A stretch of 64,000 nt of DNA from positions 3,410,001-3,474,000 of the forward strand of contig NZ_NEVJ01000003.1 of assembly GCF_002261425.1 (NCBI RefSeq), given 5' to 3'. Below, piece after piece: positions 18,491 through 27,112 of this stretch; within the stretch, counting starts at the first letter, position 1, and each line of letters opens with the position of its first letter. The stretch is from Bordetella genomosp. 9 (GTDB lineage Bacteria; Pseudomonadota; Gammaproteobacteria; Burkholderiales; Burkholderiaceae_B). The position numbers and the translations under genes were made by a program. The notes below the pieces were generated by a model. That model saw only the letters and a program-made list of their open reading frames with translations. It was not told the DNA's origin and did not search any database.

Positions 18491-19261
18491 ATGTGGCAGG
18501 AAGAACGGTATCAGCGGATACGCAAAATGCTCGAGGCCATGCGTAGCGTGTCGACGGATCGCATCATCGATGAACTGGGCGTATCGCGCGAAACCGTGCG
18601 GCGCGATCTGATCGCATTGGAAGAACTGGGTGCATTGCGTCGGTCCCACGGCGGCGCGGTACTGCCGGAGGACGTCGCACCGGGCACCGGCCCGCGCCCG
18701 ACGGATGGCCGTCATGCGCGCAGTATCGCGCGCGCGGCGGCCGCCAGCCTGTCCAACGAGCAGACGGTGTACATGGAGGCCGGCCCCATGGCGGCGCAGC
18801 TGGCCGACGCCCTGGGCGTCCTGCATGGCATCACGCTGATCACGAACTCCTTCGAAGCCGCCACGCGGGTGGCAACCGGCGAGGACCATGCCGCGCACGG
18901 CAACCGCGTGTTCGTGCTGGGCGGCGCGGTATTGCCGACCCTGGCTGGAACGCAGGGGGACCGCGCGATCGCGGAAATCCACCGTTACACCGCGGACGCC
19001 GCCCTGCTCTTCCCTACGGGCTTCGACGCCCGGCATGGTGCAACGCACGCCGACCTTGCGCACGCGGAGCTGGGACGCGCGATGGCGGCCAATGCCAGCC
19101 GCATCCTGGTGATCGCCGAAGACGCCAGCATCGCCATCAACGCGCGGGCATCCTATTGCGCGGCCGATCGCGTCGCCATCCTCATCACCAACCGCAAATC
19201 CGAGGCCAAGGAAGGCTATGACATGCTGGCCGGCGCGGTCGGCAGCGTCGTGCTGGCGTGA
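18491..19261 (+). CDS. DeoR/GlpR-family transcriptional regulator
   Basis: A 256-residue repressor-type regulator. The N-terminal DeoR helix-turn-helix (EERYQRIRKML ... VSRETVRRDLIALEELG) is followed by the sugar-phosphate-isomerase-like effector domain. I chose the ATG at 18491 (MWQEERYQRI), which matches the usual family start. An ATG at 18476 is also possible. It is divergent from the gamma-glutamyl ligase operon, so it probably controls it. DeoR regulators usually sense phosphorylated sugars, so the effector here is unclear. Confidence 0.88.
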   Translation: MWQEERYQRIRKMLEAMRSVSTDRIIDELGVSRETVRRDLIALEELGALRRSHGGAVLPEDVAPGTGPRPTDGRHARSIARAAAASLSNEQTVYMEAGPMAAQLADALGVLHGITLITNSFEAATRVATGEDHAAHGNRVFVLGGAVLPTLAGTQGDRAIAEIHRYTADAALLFPTGFDARHGATHADLAHAELGRAMAANASRILVIAEDASIAINARASYCAADRVAILITNRKSEAKEGYDMLAGAVGSVVLA

Positions 19262-19308
19262 CGCCGTGGCGCCGAGCGCCTGTCAACCGGCCCCTGTCCT
19301 GCCGGGCC

Positions 19309-20316
19309 TCAGGCGTCTTCGAAGCAGCGGCATAGCGCTGCGCGGTCCGAGGTGGTCATCAGGGCCAGCATCAGCAGCACGCGCGCTTTTTCGGGATTCA
19401 GATCGCCCGCGGCGATGAAGCCCAGGCTATCGTCGTTCACCTCGACGTTGCGGGCCACGCGCCCGCGCCGGGTGCGGGACGCGCGCACGACCGCGACGCC
19501 CCGCGCGGCCGCCCTGGCCAGCGCTTGCAAGGCCGCCGCGCTGGCGTTGCCGTCGCCCACGCCGGCCATCACCAGTCCCTGGCAACGATCGGCCATGAAG
19601 TCGATCACGTCCACCTGCATATCGGCATGGGCGTAGACGATGCCGACGCGCGGCCACTGCTCGGGCGGCGGCAAGGCCGCGGTGCGCCAGGGCACGCTGG
19701 GCGGCGACGAAGGGAGCCCGCGATGGAAGCATGGCGCGCCCGCCTGCATGACGCCGGCGCGTCCGCGATCGGGTGAGGCGAACGCGGCAAGTCCGGTGGC
19801 TGCGCCTTTCTGCACGCCGCGCGCTTCGTGGATGTCTTCGTTCATCACCACCAGCGCGCCGCGTCCGCGCGCGGATTCATGCCCGGCCAGGGCCACCGCC
19901 GCATATAGATTGGCGGGCCCGTCGGCGCCCAGGGCGGTGGCCGGACGCATGGCGCCGGTCAGGACCAGCGGCTTGCCGGATGGCATGGTGAGGTCGAGGA
20001 AATACGCGGTTTCCTCGAGCGTATCCGTGCCGTGCGTGACCACGATGCCGTCGATGTCGCCATCGGCCATCAGTGCGCGGATGCGCGTCGCCAGCGCATG
20101 CCACACCGCGTGGTTCATATCCTGGCTGCCGACATTGGCGATCTGTTCCGGCCGCAGCTCGGCGATGCCGGCCAGCGCCGGCACGGCCGCCAGCAAGGTG
20201 GCGATGTCGTAAGAACCCGCGACGTAACCCACACCCTGCTGCGGCATGTGCGCGCCGGCAATGGTGCCGCCCGTCGCCAGGACCGCGATGGCAGGCAGGC
20301 CCGCGCGTTCAGGCAT
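19309..20316 (-). CDS. L-asparaginase / asparaginase-family amidase
   Basis: A 335-residue enzyme of the bacterial L-asparaginase fold, which hydrolyses asparagine (or glutamine) to the acid and ammonia. Both threonine motifs are present: TGGTIA (15-20) and THGTDT (94-99). There is no clear signal peptide, so it is probably cytoplasmic. Its ATG lies inside the 3' end of parB (8-base overlap), so it is the last gene of the mnmG-rsmG-parA-parB run. It converges on the DeoR regulator and could in principle hydrolyse a gamma-glutamylamide, but nothing shows this. Confidence 0.88.
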   Translation of the reverse strand: MPERAGLPAIAVLATGGTIAGAHMPQQGVGYVAGSYDIATLLAAVPALAGIAELRPEQIANVGSQDMNHAVWHALATRIRALMADGDIDGIVVTHGTDTLEETAYFLDLTMPSGKPLVLTGAMRPATALGADGPANLYAAVALAGHESARGRGALVVMNEDIHEARGVQKGAATGLAAFASPDRGRAGVMQAGAPCFHRGLPSSPPSVPWRTAALPPPEQWPRVGIVYAHADMQVDVIDFMADRCQGLVMAGVGDGNASAAALQALARAAARGVAVVRASRTRRGRVARNVEVNDDSLGFIAAGDLNPEKARVLLMLALMTTSDRAALCRCFEDA

Positions 20317-21226
20317 TGTCGAGGACGCCAGACAGGCCCTGTTTTTCCAGCAGGGCGTTGAGATGGTCCCAACCGTGGAAATCGATGACGATCTGGCCGC
20401 GCTCGCGCGCGCCTATCTTCAGGCTGACGCGGGTGCCCAGGAAATCCGAGATCGCCTCTTCCAGGCGCGCGACGTCGCGCGAACTCCCGATGCCTTTCTT
20501 GCGAACGACGGGATCCGATTCCTTCGCCGCCTTGGCGACGAGCTTCTCGGCCTCGCGCACGGACAGGCGCTTGGCAATGACCTGGTTCGCCAGCTGTATC
20601 TGCGTGGCGCCGTCGACGGCCAGCAGGGCGCGCGCATGCCCCATGTCGATATCGCCGGCGAGCAGCATGGTCTGCACCGCGGGAGCGAGATTCAGCAGCC
20701 GCAGCAGATTGCTGGTGGCGGATCGCGAGCGGCCGATGGATTGCGCGGCCTGCTCATGCGTCAGGCCGAATTCGTCCAGGAGGCGTTTGACCCCCTGCGC
20801 CTCTTCCAGCGGATTCAGATCCTCGCGCTGGATGTTTTCGATCAGCGCCATCACCGCGGCGTTTTCGTCCGGCACCTCGCGCACCAGCACCGGGACTTCC
20901 TTCAATCCCGCCAGTTGCGCCGCGCGGAAGCGACGTTCGCCCGCAATGATTTCATATTGGCCCATGGCGCCGTCGCTCAGCGGCCGGACCAGGATGGGCT
21001 GCATGATGCCCTGCGTGCGTATGGATTCCGCCAGCTCGTTCAGCGCGCCTTCGTCCATGCGCGTGCGCGGCTGATACTTGCCGGCGCGCATCACGGTGAC
21101 CGGCAGCACATTGGGCGGTCCTTCCGGTTTGGGCGCGCTCTTGCCCAACGTTTCGATGGCGGGCATGTCGGCGCCGAGCAGGGCGTCAAGTCCGCGCCCG
21201 AGTCCTTTTGGTTTTTTGGTGGCCAT
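20309..21226 (-). CDS. parB: Chromosome-partitioning protein ParB
   Basis: A 305-residue centromere-binding CTPase. The CTP-binding GERR motif is at residues 96-99, the ENIQREDLNP arginine-rich patch at 130-139, and the helix-turn-helix that reads parS at about 155-177. A C-terminal dimerisation region follows. The N-terminal KGLGRGLDALLG is typical of the ParA-interacting segment. Its presumed targets, four parS-like palindromes, lie about 5 kb away just upstream of mnmG. A GNAT gene separates it from parA. Confidence 0.97.
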   Translation of the reverse strand: MATKKPKGLGRGLDALLGADMPAIETLGKSAPKPEGPPNVLPVTVMRAGKYQPRTRMDEGALNELAESIRTQGIMQPILVRPLSDGAMGQYEIIAGERRFRAAQLAGLKEVPVLVREVPDENAAVMALIENIQREDLNPLEEAQGVKRLLDEFGLTHEQAAQSIGRSRSATSNLLRLLNLAPAVQTMLLAGDIDMGHARALLAVDGATQIQLANQVIAKRLSVREAEKLVAKAAKESDPVVRKKGIGSSRDVARLEEAISDFLGTRVSLKIGARERGQIVIDFHGWDHLNALLEKQGLSGVLDNA

Positions 21227-21259
21227 AAGAAGATATTCCCAGCGTGCCGGTCGGGCCGC

Positions 21260-22051
21260 TCATTCGTGTTGATGCGTACGGTACCAATAGGTGTACCGGT
21301 CGGAGAAACCCAGCGATGCATAGAGCCGCCGCGCGGCGGCATTCCCCTGCTCGACCTGCAGATATGCGCGGGCGGCGCGGGCGACGTCGAACAGGCGGTG
21401 CATGATCTGGCGCGCATATCCGCGCCGCCGCGATCCTTCATCCACGACCACGTCGAAGACGCCAGCGAGGTCGCCATCGATCACCGCCATGCCCGTCGCC
21501 ACGGTGCGGCCTTCATCGTCGCGTGCGACCAGCCTGACGCAGGGCACGGCCACGGTGGACAGGCGCTGCCGATGTTCCATCACATGTTCCGCCGCGGAGC
21601 CGCGCAGCATGCCGGCGATCGTCGCGAATCCGTCCGCGTCGGCCTGCTCGTATCGTAGCGTGCCCGGCGCCGCTGGATCGGGTGTCCCGCGCAGGGACGC
21701 AACCATGACGGCGTTCTCGGCATAACGATGCCATCCGCGCCCGGCGAGCTGCTCATCCAGGCCAGGGTCGGGGCTGGCCGATGTCAGGCGGAAGATCAGC
21801 GGCTGCCGCGCGCGACGGTAGAGCTCGCCGCAGAACCCCAGCTTTTCTTCCAGATCCCGATAGGGGGTGGCGATCACATTGATGCTGCGCGCGCGCTTGG
21901 CGATCGACGGCGCCCAGCGCACCAGCCAGCCATCGTAGAGCATCTGTTCGCGCACGGCCGTGGCATTCAGCGCGGCTTCTTCGACGCGCAACGCCAGCGC
22001 GTCGACGCTATCGACGGGACCGGATGACGGAATGGCGGCAACGGCGCACAC
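21260..22051 (-). CDS. GNAT-family N-acetyltransferase
   Basis: A 263-residue protein whose C-terminal half is a GNAT domain. The acetyl-CoA-binding motif A reads VVVDEGSRRRGYARQIMHRL, followed by QVEQGNAAARRLYASLGF. The N-terminal 120 residues are poorly characterised, perhaps a degenerate second GNAT fold. The start is a GTG four bases after the parA stop, with a GGTGGA-like site inside parA. It lies between parA and parB, so it is co-transcribed with the partition genes. Its substrate is unknown. Confidence 0.85.
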   Translation of the reverse strand: MCAVAAIPSSGPVDSVDALALRVEEAALNATAVREQMLYDGWLVRWAPSIAKRARSINVIATPYRDLEEKLGFCGELYRRARQPLIFRLTSASPDPGLDEQLAGRGWHRYAENAVMVASLRGTPDPAAPGTLRYEQADADGFATIAGMLRGSAAEHVMEHRQRLSTVAVPCVRLVARDDEGRTVATGMAVIDGDLAGVFDVVVDEGSRRRGYARQIMHRLFDVARAARAYLQVEQGNAAARRLYASLGFSDRYTYWYRTHQHE

Positions 22052-22055
22052 GGCG

Positions 22056-22856
22056 TCAGTCCACCAGGGCCTGCACGCGTTCGATCATCTCCGCGCCAAA
22101 GGATATGTATGCCTGCGCACCGCGCGAGGCCCGGTCATACACCACCCCGGGCATGCCATAGCTGGGCGCCTCTGCCAGGCGCACGTTTCGCGGCACGACA
22201 GTGGCGAAGACCTTGTCGCCGAAATGCGCCTCGAGCTGCGCGGACACCTGCTGCTGCAGCGTCATGCGGGGGTCGAACATGACGCGCAACAAACCGATGA
22301 CGCGCAGTTGCGGGTTGATGTTGCGGTGTACGCGCTTGATGGTGTTGACCAGGTCGGAAAGGCCTTCCAGCGCGAAGTATTCGCACTGCATTGGAATGAT
22401 GACGCCATGCGCGGCGGCAAGGCCGTTCAAGGTCAACAGCGACAGCGTCGGCGGGCAATCGATCAGGATGAAGTCGTATTCCTGTGACACCGTGTCCAGC
22501 GCATGCCGCAACTGGCGTTCGCGCTCTTCCATCTGCACCAGATCGATTTCGGCGCCCGCCAATTCACGGTTGGCGGGAAGCACGTCATATCCGCCGACTT
22601 CGGAACGCACACGCGCGTCGGCGATGGTGGTGTCGCCGATCAGCACCTCGTACAGATTGGACTTCAGCCCTGCCTTGTCGATACCGCTGCCCATGGTGGC
22701 GTTGCCCTGCGGGTCCAGATCGACCAGCAATACGCGCTTGCCATGGGTGGCCAGGCCTGCCGCCAGGTTGATGGCCGTGGTCGTCTTGCCGACCCCACCC
22801 TTCTGGTTCGCGATGCAGAAAACGCGGGCGGTTGTACTGGGCTCAGTTTGGTTCAT
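22056..22856 (-). CDS. parA: Chromosome-partitioning ATPase ParA
   Basis: A 266-residue ParA/Soj ATPase that drives origin segregation with ParB. The deviant Walker A KGGVGKTT is at residues 19-26, followed by VDLDPQGNAT and the Walker B-like DFILIDCPPTLS. The start overlaps the end of rsmG by four bases. No N-terminal HTH is present, so this is the small chromosomal type. Confidence 0.97.
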   Translation of the reverse strand: MNQTEPSTTARVFCIANQKGGVGKTTTAINLAAGLATHGKRVLLVDLDPQGNATMGSGIDKAGLKSNLYEVLIGDTTIADARVRSEVGGYDVLPANRELAGAEIDLVQMEERERQLRHALDTVSQEYDFILIDCPPTLSLLTLNGLAAAHGVIIPMQCEYFALEGLSDLVNTIKRVHRNINPQLRVIGLLRVMFDPRMTLQQQVSAQLEAHFGDKVFATVVPRNVRLAEAPSYGMPGVVYDRASRGAQAYISFGAEMIERVQALVD

Positions 22857-23545
22857 GGATTTCCTTGACTACCTGCGCCATCGCGGCGCATCCATATCAG
22901 GCATCGTTGCGCGTCGAGTTCAGGAACAGAGACCGGGTCGATACGAACGACGCGCCACGCGTGTCCGGCATGCAGCTGCTCGATTTCGTCGTCCGGGACT
23001 TTGCCCTTCAGGGCCAGCAGGGTACCACCGGGGGCGACGTGCTGTCCCGCAAGACGGGCGAAGTCCTGCAGGGAAGCGAAAGCGCGCGAGGTCACGACGT
23101 CGCAGCCGCCCGCCGAGAGTTGTTCCACCCGCTGATGCAGGGCGGCCAGATTGGGCAGCGCAAGCGCGGCCGCGACCTGGCGGACGAAGGCGGTCTTCTT
23201 CTCGACCGCGTCGATGCAGGTGATGCGCCAGCCTGGCCGCATGATGGCCAACACCACGCCAGGCAGGCCGGCGCCCGCGCCGACGTCGTAAAGCTGGCCA
23301 TCGGGCGGCATCGCGCCGTCCAGCGGGGCCACCACGGCCAGGCTGTCGAAGAGATGCTGGACCAGCATCTGGGCCGGGTCCCTGACCGCGGTGAGGTTGT
23401 AGGTACGGTTCCACCGCTGGAGCAGCTGCAGATAGCCCAGCAGCCGGGCGGCCTGCTCATCAGTCAGGGCGAGTCCCAGCGCCGCGCAGGCTCGCCTGAG
23501 CCTGGCGTCGTGGTCGCCCTGTCCCGATACCTGCGCCGGCGTCAT
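22853..23545 (-). CDS. rsmG: 16S rRNA (guanine-527-N7) methyltransferase RsmG
   Basis: A 230-residue SAM-dependent methyltransferase that makes m7G527 in 16S rRNA. Loss of it gives low-level streptomycin resistance in other bacteria. The SAM motif [10 protein letters not shown] is at residues 87-96, and the [14 protein letters not shown] segment is typical. It overlaps both mnmG and parA by four bases (ATGA), so the operon is translationally coupled. Confidence 0.96.
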   Translation of the reverse strand: MTPAQVSGQGDHDARLRRACAALGLALTDEQAARLLGYLQLLQRWNRTYNLTAVRDPAQMLVQHLFDSLAVVAPLDGAMPPDGQLYDVGAGAGLPGVVLAIMRPGWRITCIDAVEKKTAFVRQVAAALALPNLAALHQRVEQLSAGGCDVVTSRAFASLQDFARLAGQHVAPGGTLLALKGKVPDDEIEQLHAGHAWRVVRIDPVSVPELDAQRCLIWMRRDGAGSQGNP

Positions 23546-25458
23546 GCGGCGCGTTTGCGCGAGCCGTAGTGCAGGCGCTTGAGGTGGATCAACAGCAGGG
23601 AAATGGCGGCGGGCGTGACGCCGGATATCCGCGCGGCCTGGCCTATGGTTTCTGGCCGGTGCGCCTTGAGCTTCTGGCGGACCTCGAAGGACAGGCTGAG
23701 CACGGCGTCATAGTCCAGATCGTCGGGCAGGCGCTGGCTTTCGTGCGCCATGTGCTTCTGCACTTCGTCCTGCTGCCGGGCGATATAGCCCGCGTACTTG
23801 ACCTGGATTTCCACCTGCTGGGCGGCGTCGCCGTCCGCCAGCCCCGGCCCACCCACGAGGGTGCCATCCGGCAGCGCGGCGGCCATCAAGGCTTGATAGC
23901 TGACATTCGGGCGCTTCAGCAGGTCTGATAGTGAGTACTCACGTTCAATCTGTTGCCCCAGCAGCGACTCGGCGACTTCCTGGGGCAGGTTCCGCGGCGT
24001 CACCCAGCTGGAGCGCAAACGCTGCACCTCCGCTTCGACCGAATCACGCTTGCGTTGGAAGGCTTCCCAGCGAGCATCATCGACCAAGCCGAGCTTGCGG
24101 CCGGCTTCGGTCAATCGCATATCCGCATTATCTTCGCGCAAGCTGAGGCGGTATTCCGCCCGTGACGTGAACATGCGATAGGGCTCGGTGACACCCCGCG
24201 TGATCAGGTCGTCCACCAGCACGCCCAGATAGGCCTCGTCGCGACGCGGCGTCCACTCTTCCCTGTCCTGGGCCGCCAGCGCGGCGTTCAAGCCAGCCAA
24301 CAGCCCTTGCGCGGCGGCTTCTTCGTATCCGGTGGTCCCATTGATCTGGCCCGCGAAATAGAGCCCCGAGATGGCGCGGGTTTCCAACGTGGACTTGAGG
24401 CCACGCGGATCGAAATAGTCGTATTCGATCGCGTAGCCAGGACGCAGGATGTGCGCACTCTCCAGCCCAGGCAGGGAGTGGATCAATTCCAGCTGCACAT
24501 CGAAAGGCAAGCTGGTGGAGACACCGTTGGGATAGACCTCGTGAGTGTCCAACCCTTCCGGCTCCAGGAACACCTGGTGGGAGGCCTTGTCGGCGAACCG
24601 ATGGATCTTGTCTTCGATGGAGGGGCAGTAGCGGGGTCCGATACCTTCGATGACCCCGCTATACATCGGGGACCTGTCCAGTCCGCCGCGAATGATGTCG
24701 TGCGTGCGGGCGTTGGTGTGCGTGATCCAGCAAGGGAGCTGGCGCGGGTGCAGGGCCGCGCCGCCCATGAAGGAAAACACCGGGATGGGATCGAGGTCGC
24801 CGGGCTGCTCCTCCAGCACGCTGTAATTGATGGTGCGGCCGTCAATGCGGGGAGGCGTGCCGGTCTTCAAGCGGCCCTGCGGCAGCCTGAGTTCCTTCAG
24901 GCGCTGACCCAACGTCGTGGCGGGAGGATCGCCCGCACGCCCGGCCGTGTAGTTCTGCAGGCCGACGTGAATCAGGCCATTCAGGAAGGTACCCGCGGTA
25001 AGCACCACCTTCCTGGCACGAAACTTCAGGCCGATCTGGGTAACCGCGCCCACGACACGGTCGCCTTCCACCATCAAGTCGTCAACGGCCTGTTGGAACA
25101 GCCAGAGATTGGGCTGGTTCTCCAGCCGGGTGCGGATGGCCTTGCGGTATAGCACCCGGTCCGCTTGCGCCCGCGTCGCGCGGACGGCGGGGCCCTTCGA
25201 ACCATTGAGTATGCGGAACTGGATTCCCGCCTCGTCCGTGGCCAGGGCCATCGCACCACCGAGCGCGTCGATTTCCTTGACCAGATGCCCCTTGCCAATG
25301 CCGCCGATGGACGGATTGCAGGACATCTGACCCAAGGTCTCGATGTTGTGGGTCAGCAAGAGGGTCTTGGCGCCCGTGCGGGCCGATGCCAATGCCGCTT
25401 CCGTGCCGGCATGGCCACCACCTACCACGATGACGTCGAATTCGCGCGGATAATCCAT
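23542..25458 (-). CDS. mnmG: tRNA uridine-34 carboxymethylaminomethyl-modification enzyme MnmG
   Basis: A 638-residue FAD protein (GidA) that works with MnmE to make the wobble cmnm5U modification in tRNAs. The FAD-binding GGGHAG is at residues 13-18, and [13 protein letters not shown] and the C-terminal domain are intact. Its partner mnmE is about 9 kb away on the other side of the origin zone. In many proteobacteria mnmG directly flanks oriC, and here it borders the parS cluster. It leads the mnmG-rsmG-parA-GNAT-parB-asparaginase operon. Confidence 0.97.
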   Translation of the reverse strand: MDYPREFDVIVVGGGHAGTEAALASARTGAKTLLLTHNIETLGQMSCNPSIGGIGKGHLVKEIDALGGAMALATDEAGIQFRILNGSKGPAVRATRAQADRVLYRKAIRTRLENQPNLWLFQQAVDDLMVEGDRVVGAVTQIGLKFRARKVVLTAGTFLNGLIHVGLQNYTAGRAGDPPATTLGQRLKELRLPQGRLKTGTPPRIDGRTINYSVLEEQPGDLDPIPVFSFMGGAALHPRQLPCWITHTNARTHDIIRGGLDRSPMYSGVIEGIGPRYCPSIEDKIHRFADKASHQVFLEPEGLDTHEVYPNGVSTSLPFDVQLELIHSLPGLESAHILRPGYAIEYDYFDPRGLKSTLETRAISGLYFAGQINGTTGYEEAAAQGLLAGLNAALAAQDREEWTPRRDEAYLGVLVDDLITRGVTEPYRMFTSRAEYRLSLREDNADMRLTEAGRKLGLVDDARWEAFQRKRDSVEAEVQRLRSSWVTPRNLPQEVAESLLGQQIEREYSLSDLLKRPNVSYQALMAAALPDGTLVGGPGLADGDAAQQVEIQVKYAGYIARQQDEVQKHMAHESQRLPDDLDYDAVLSLSFEVRQKLKAHRPETIGQAARISGVTPAAISLLLIHLKRLHYGSRKRAA

Positions 25459-25518
25459 GGTACTGAAGAGAAGAAAGAGCTTTTAAGGGGCAATTATAGA
25501 GGCTGACGCCCTTACGAG

Positions 25519-25534
25519 TGTTTCTCGTGAAACT
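25519..25534. other. parS-like site 1
   Basis: TGTTTCTCGTGAAACT matches the consensus TGTTTCACGTGAAACA at 14 of 16 positions. It is 60 bp upstream of the mnmG start and is the weakest-looking of the cluster because the central CACGTG is broken. Confidence 0.5.
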
Positions 25535-25567
25535 TGCTAATCGGCTGGTCGGTCGGTTTACACGGTC

Positions 25568-25583
25568 TGTTCCACGTGAAACA
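25568..25583. other. parS site 2
   Basis: TGTTCCACGTGAAACA is the ParB-binding centromere sequence known from other bacteria, identical to the B. subtilis-type consensus as I recall it. It is close to mnmG and about 4.3 kb from parB. Confidence 0.9.
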
Positions 25584-25646
25584 ACGCCGTACGCGGGGAA
25601 CGTCAACGCCCGAGCACCGAGACATCAGCGGGACTCATGTTCCTGA

Positions 25647-25662
25647 TGTTTCACGTGGAACA
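25647..25662. other. parS site 3
   Basis: TGTTTCACGTGGAACA matches 15 of 16 positions of the TGTTTCACGTGAAACA consensus and keeps the CACGTG core. It is spaced 79 bp from site 2. Confidence 0.88.
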
Positions 25663-25827
25663 TCCCCTAGATCACGGTAGATCGTGAATGGCCTGAGCTC
25701 TTGTATGACTATAGATACTTGGATAGGTAGCGTCGTACGCCATTCCTCCCACCGTGGCCAACGCGCGACGGCTCCAGCTCCAAGCCGATTACCCAGTTCA
25801 GCGACCGTACATGCGTGAAGAGGATTA

Positions 25828-25843
25828 TGTTCCACGTGGAACG
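25828..25843. other. parS site 4
   Basis: It contains GTTCCACGTGGAAC, a perfect 14-bp palindrome of the type described for Pseudomonas parS. It is 181 bp from site 3. The flanking 25663-25827 holds no gene. Confidence 0.85.
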
Positions 25844-26040
25844 TAGATCGGTTCTCCTAAGCCGTTTGAATCAAGCGCGTACATGGTGAGAACAAAACGG
25901 AGGAGAAGTCCCTGCGCCCGGCTGCTCACAGCAGGCGAATCAAAGGTGCAAAGCGTGACTCTGAAATCCGAGGAAAAGGCGACGCCGGGCGCCCAGCCGG
26001 AGGCCGAAACGACAAGGCGGCCACACCCTCGGCAAACGAG

Positions 26041-26413
26041 CTATCCACAGATGTACCCACAGCCGCGCCCCGCGCCGGGATCACTACTTCACCGCTGGGG
26101 ATAGTTTTGTGAACAACCGTCAACCCTCGGCACGCCCGGCTGCAGCAGCCTCGTCGTCATTCCGCAAAAGGCGTGTGAAACTTACAAAAACCCAGGGAAA
26201 AAGGGGCGCGTATCTACAGGACGATATAAAAACTACCCATCCCAGGGGATTCCAACGAGAAACCCAGCCCGCGGAGCGTGCGAGCGCGCGCCTTCCAAAT
26301 CTGTGAATAACCTGGCGCCAGGTGGTCCTGGCGCGCCCGAAGGACCGCCACCAGGGGGAGCCGTAGGGAATTCCCGTCAACCTATCCCGGGCTTATCCAC
26401 AGGGTTATTCACC
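26041..26413. other. DnaA-box cluster, left part of origin zone
   Basis: Consensus DnaA boxes (TTATNCACA) are at 26393-26401 (TTATCCACA, plus strand) and 26302-26310 (TGTGAATAA, i.e. minus-strand TTATTCACA). One-mismatch boxes are at 26041-26049, 26108-26116 and 26405-26413. An A-rich stretch at about 26166-26240, including GATATAAAAACTA, could be an unwinding element. A hairpin-prone segment (26311-26356) lies between the two perfect boxes. The stretch has no credible gene. It may be a subsidiary origin element or a DnaA titration site. Confidence 0.5.
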
Positions 26414-26415
26414 GC

Positions 26416-26453
26416 AAAAACATAACGCCCCGGTAGCCTAAGGCGACCAGGGC
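26416..26453 (-). terminator. Probable terminator of the cold-shock gene
   Basis: A long imperfect hairpin at 26427-26453 (GCCC..GGT..GCCT / AGGC..ACC..GGGC) is followed on the minus strand by GTTATGTTTTTG. The T run is 26416-26420. A second small hairpin, GCCAGC-TCC-GCTGGC, is at 26461-26475. Both are downstream of the csp stop. Confidence 0.6.
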
Positions 26454-26509
26454 GATAAAGGCCAGCGGAGCTGGCACCGCACCAAGCGGTTCGGATAGTT
26501 AGGTACGGC

Positions 26510-26716
26510 CTAGAGCGGACGGATCTCAGCAGCTTGAGGACCTTTGGGGCCGTCCTTGACTTCGAACTCCACGTCCTGGCCTTCATTCAAGCTGCGATAG
26601 CCACGTCCCTGGATTGCCGAAAAATGCGCGAAGACGTCGACGCCGCCGGCGTCGGGGGTGATGAACCCGTAGCCCTTGTCGGCATTGAACCACTTCACTT
26701 TGCCCTTCTGAACCAT
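26510..26716 (-). CDS. Cold-shock-domain protein (CspA family)
   Basis: A 68-residue single-stranded nucleic-acid-binding OB-fold protein. The RNP1 motif KGYGFI and RNP2 motif VFAHF are present, along with the usual [12 protein letters not shown] start and the [14 protein letters not shown] end. It sits inside the origin zone and is transcribed towards mnmG. A candidate promoter about 165 bp upstream would give a long 5' leader, as in cold-regulated cspA. Confidence 0.95.
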   Translation of the reverse strand: MVQKGKVKWFNADKGYGFITPDAGGVDVFAHFSAIQGRGYRSLNEGQDVEFEVKDGPKGPQAAEIRPL

Positions 26717-27112
26717 TTCTATAACGTCCTATAAAAACACAATGCTGTGCGCAGATGTGATTCAAGGACGCTGACGCGAACGTGTTACGACCATATCGGG
26801 GGTCACGCGAAGCGGGTCCGGTACGGATAGGCCTGCAGCGAAACGAGACAGACACTCGACTTGAATACAACGGCGAAACGAGCATACTCAGCCGTGATGA
26901 CCGGGACAAATAGTTGTTTACCCCAATGTCGTTTTTTTTTAACTTGGCTCACAAGTATCTGAGTCCCACCGCTTGAAAACCCCTCGCTTTCAGGGTCGTG
27001 CCACCGCATGACGCGGCGGCTGGCGGCGATGGTGGGATACTTCCAGGCCGGGGTTCCCCACCGAGTCCAGACCGCATAACCGCATCCACTTCAACGACCA
27101 CCATTCGCCACC
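26717..27112. promoter_or_regulatory. Intergenic csp / aminotransferase promoter region
   Basis: A 396-bp gap between divergent genes. On the minus strand, TTGTCC (26904-26909), a 17-base spacer and TATGCT (26881-26886) form a sigma-70 promoter for csp. The leader would be about 160 nt. A T8-9 tract lies at about 26930-26938. Upstream of the aminotransferase I see no clear promoter and no strong Shine-Dalgarno. No further gene is supported. Confidence 0.5.
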
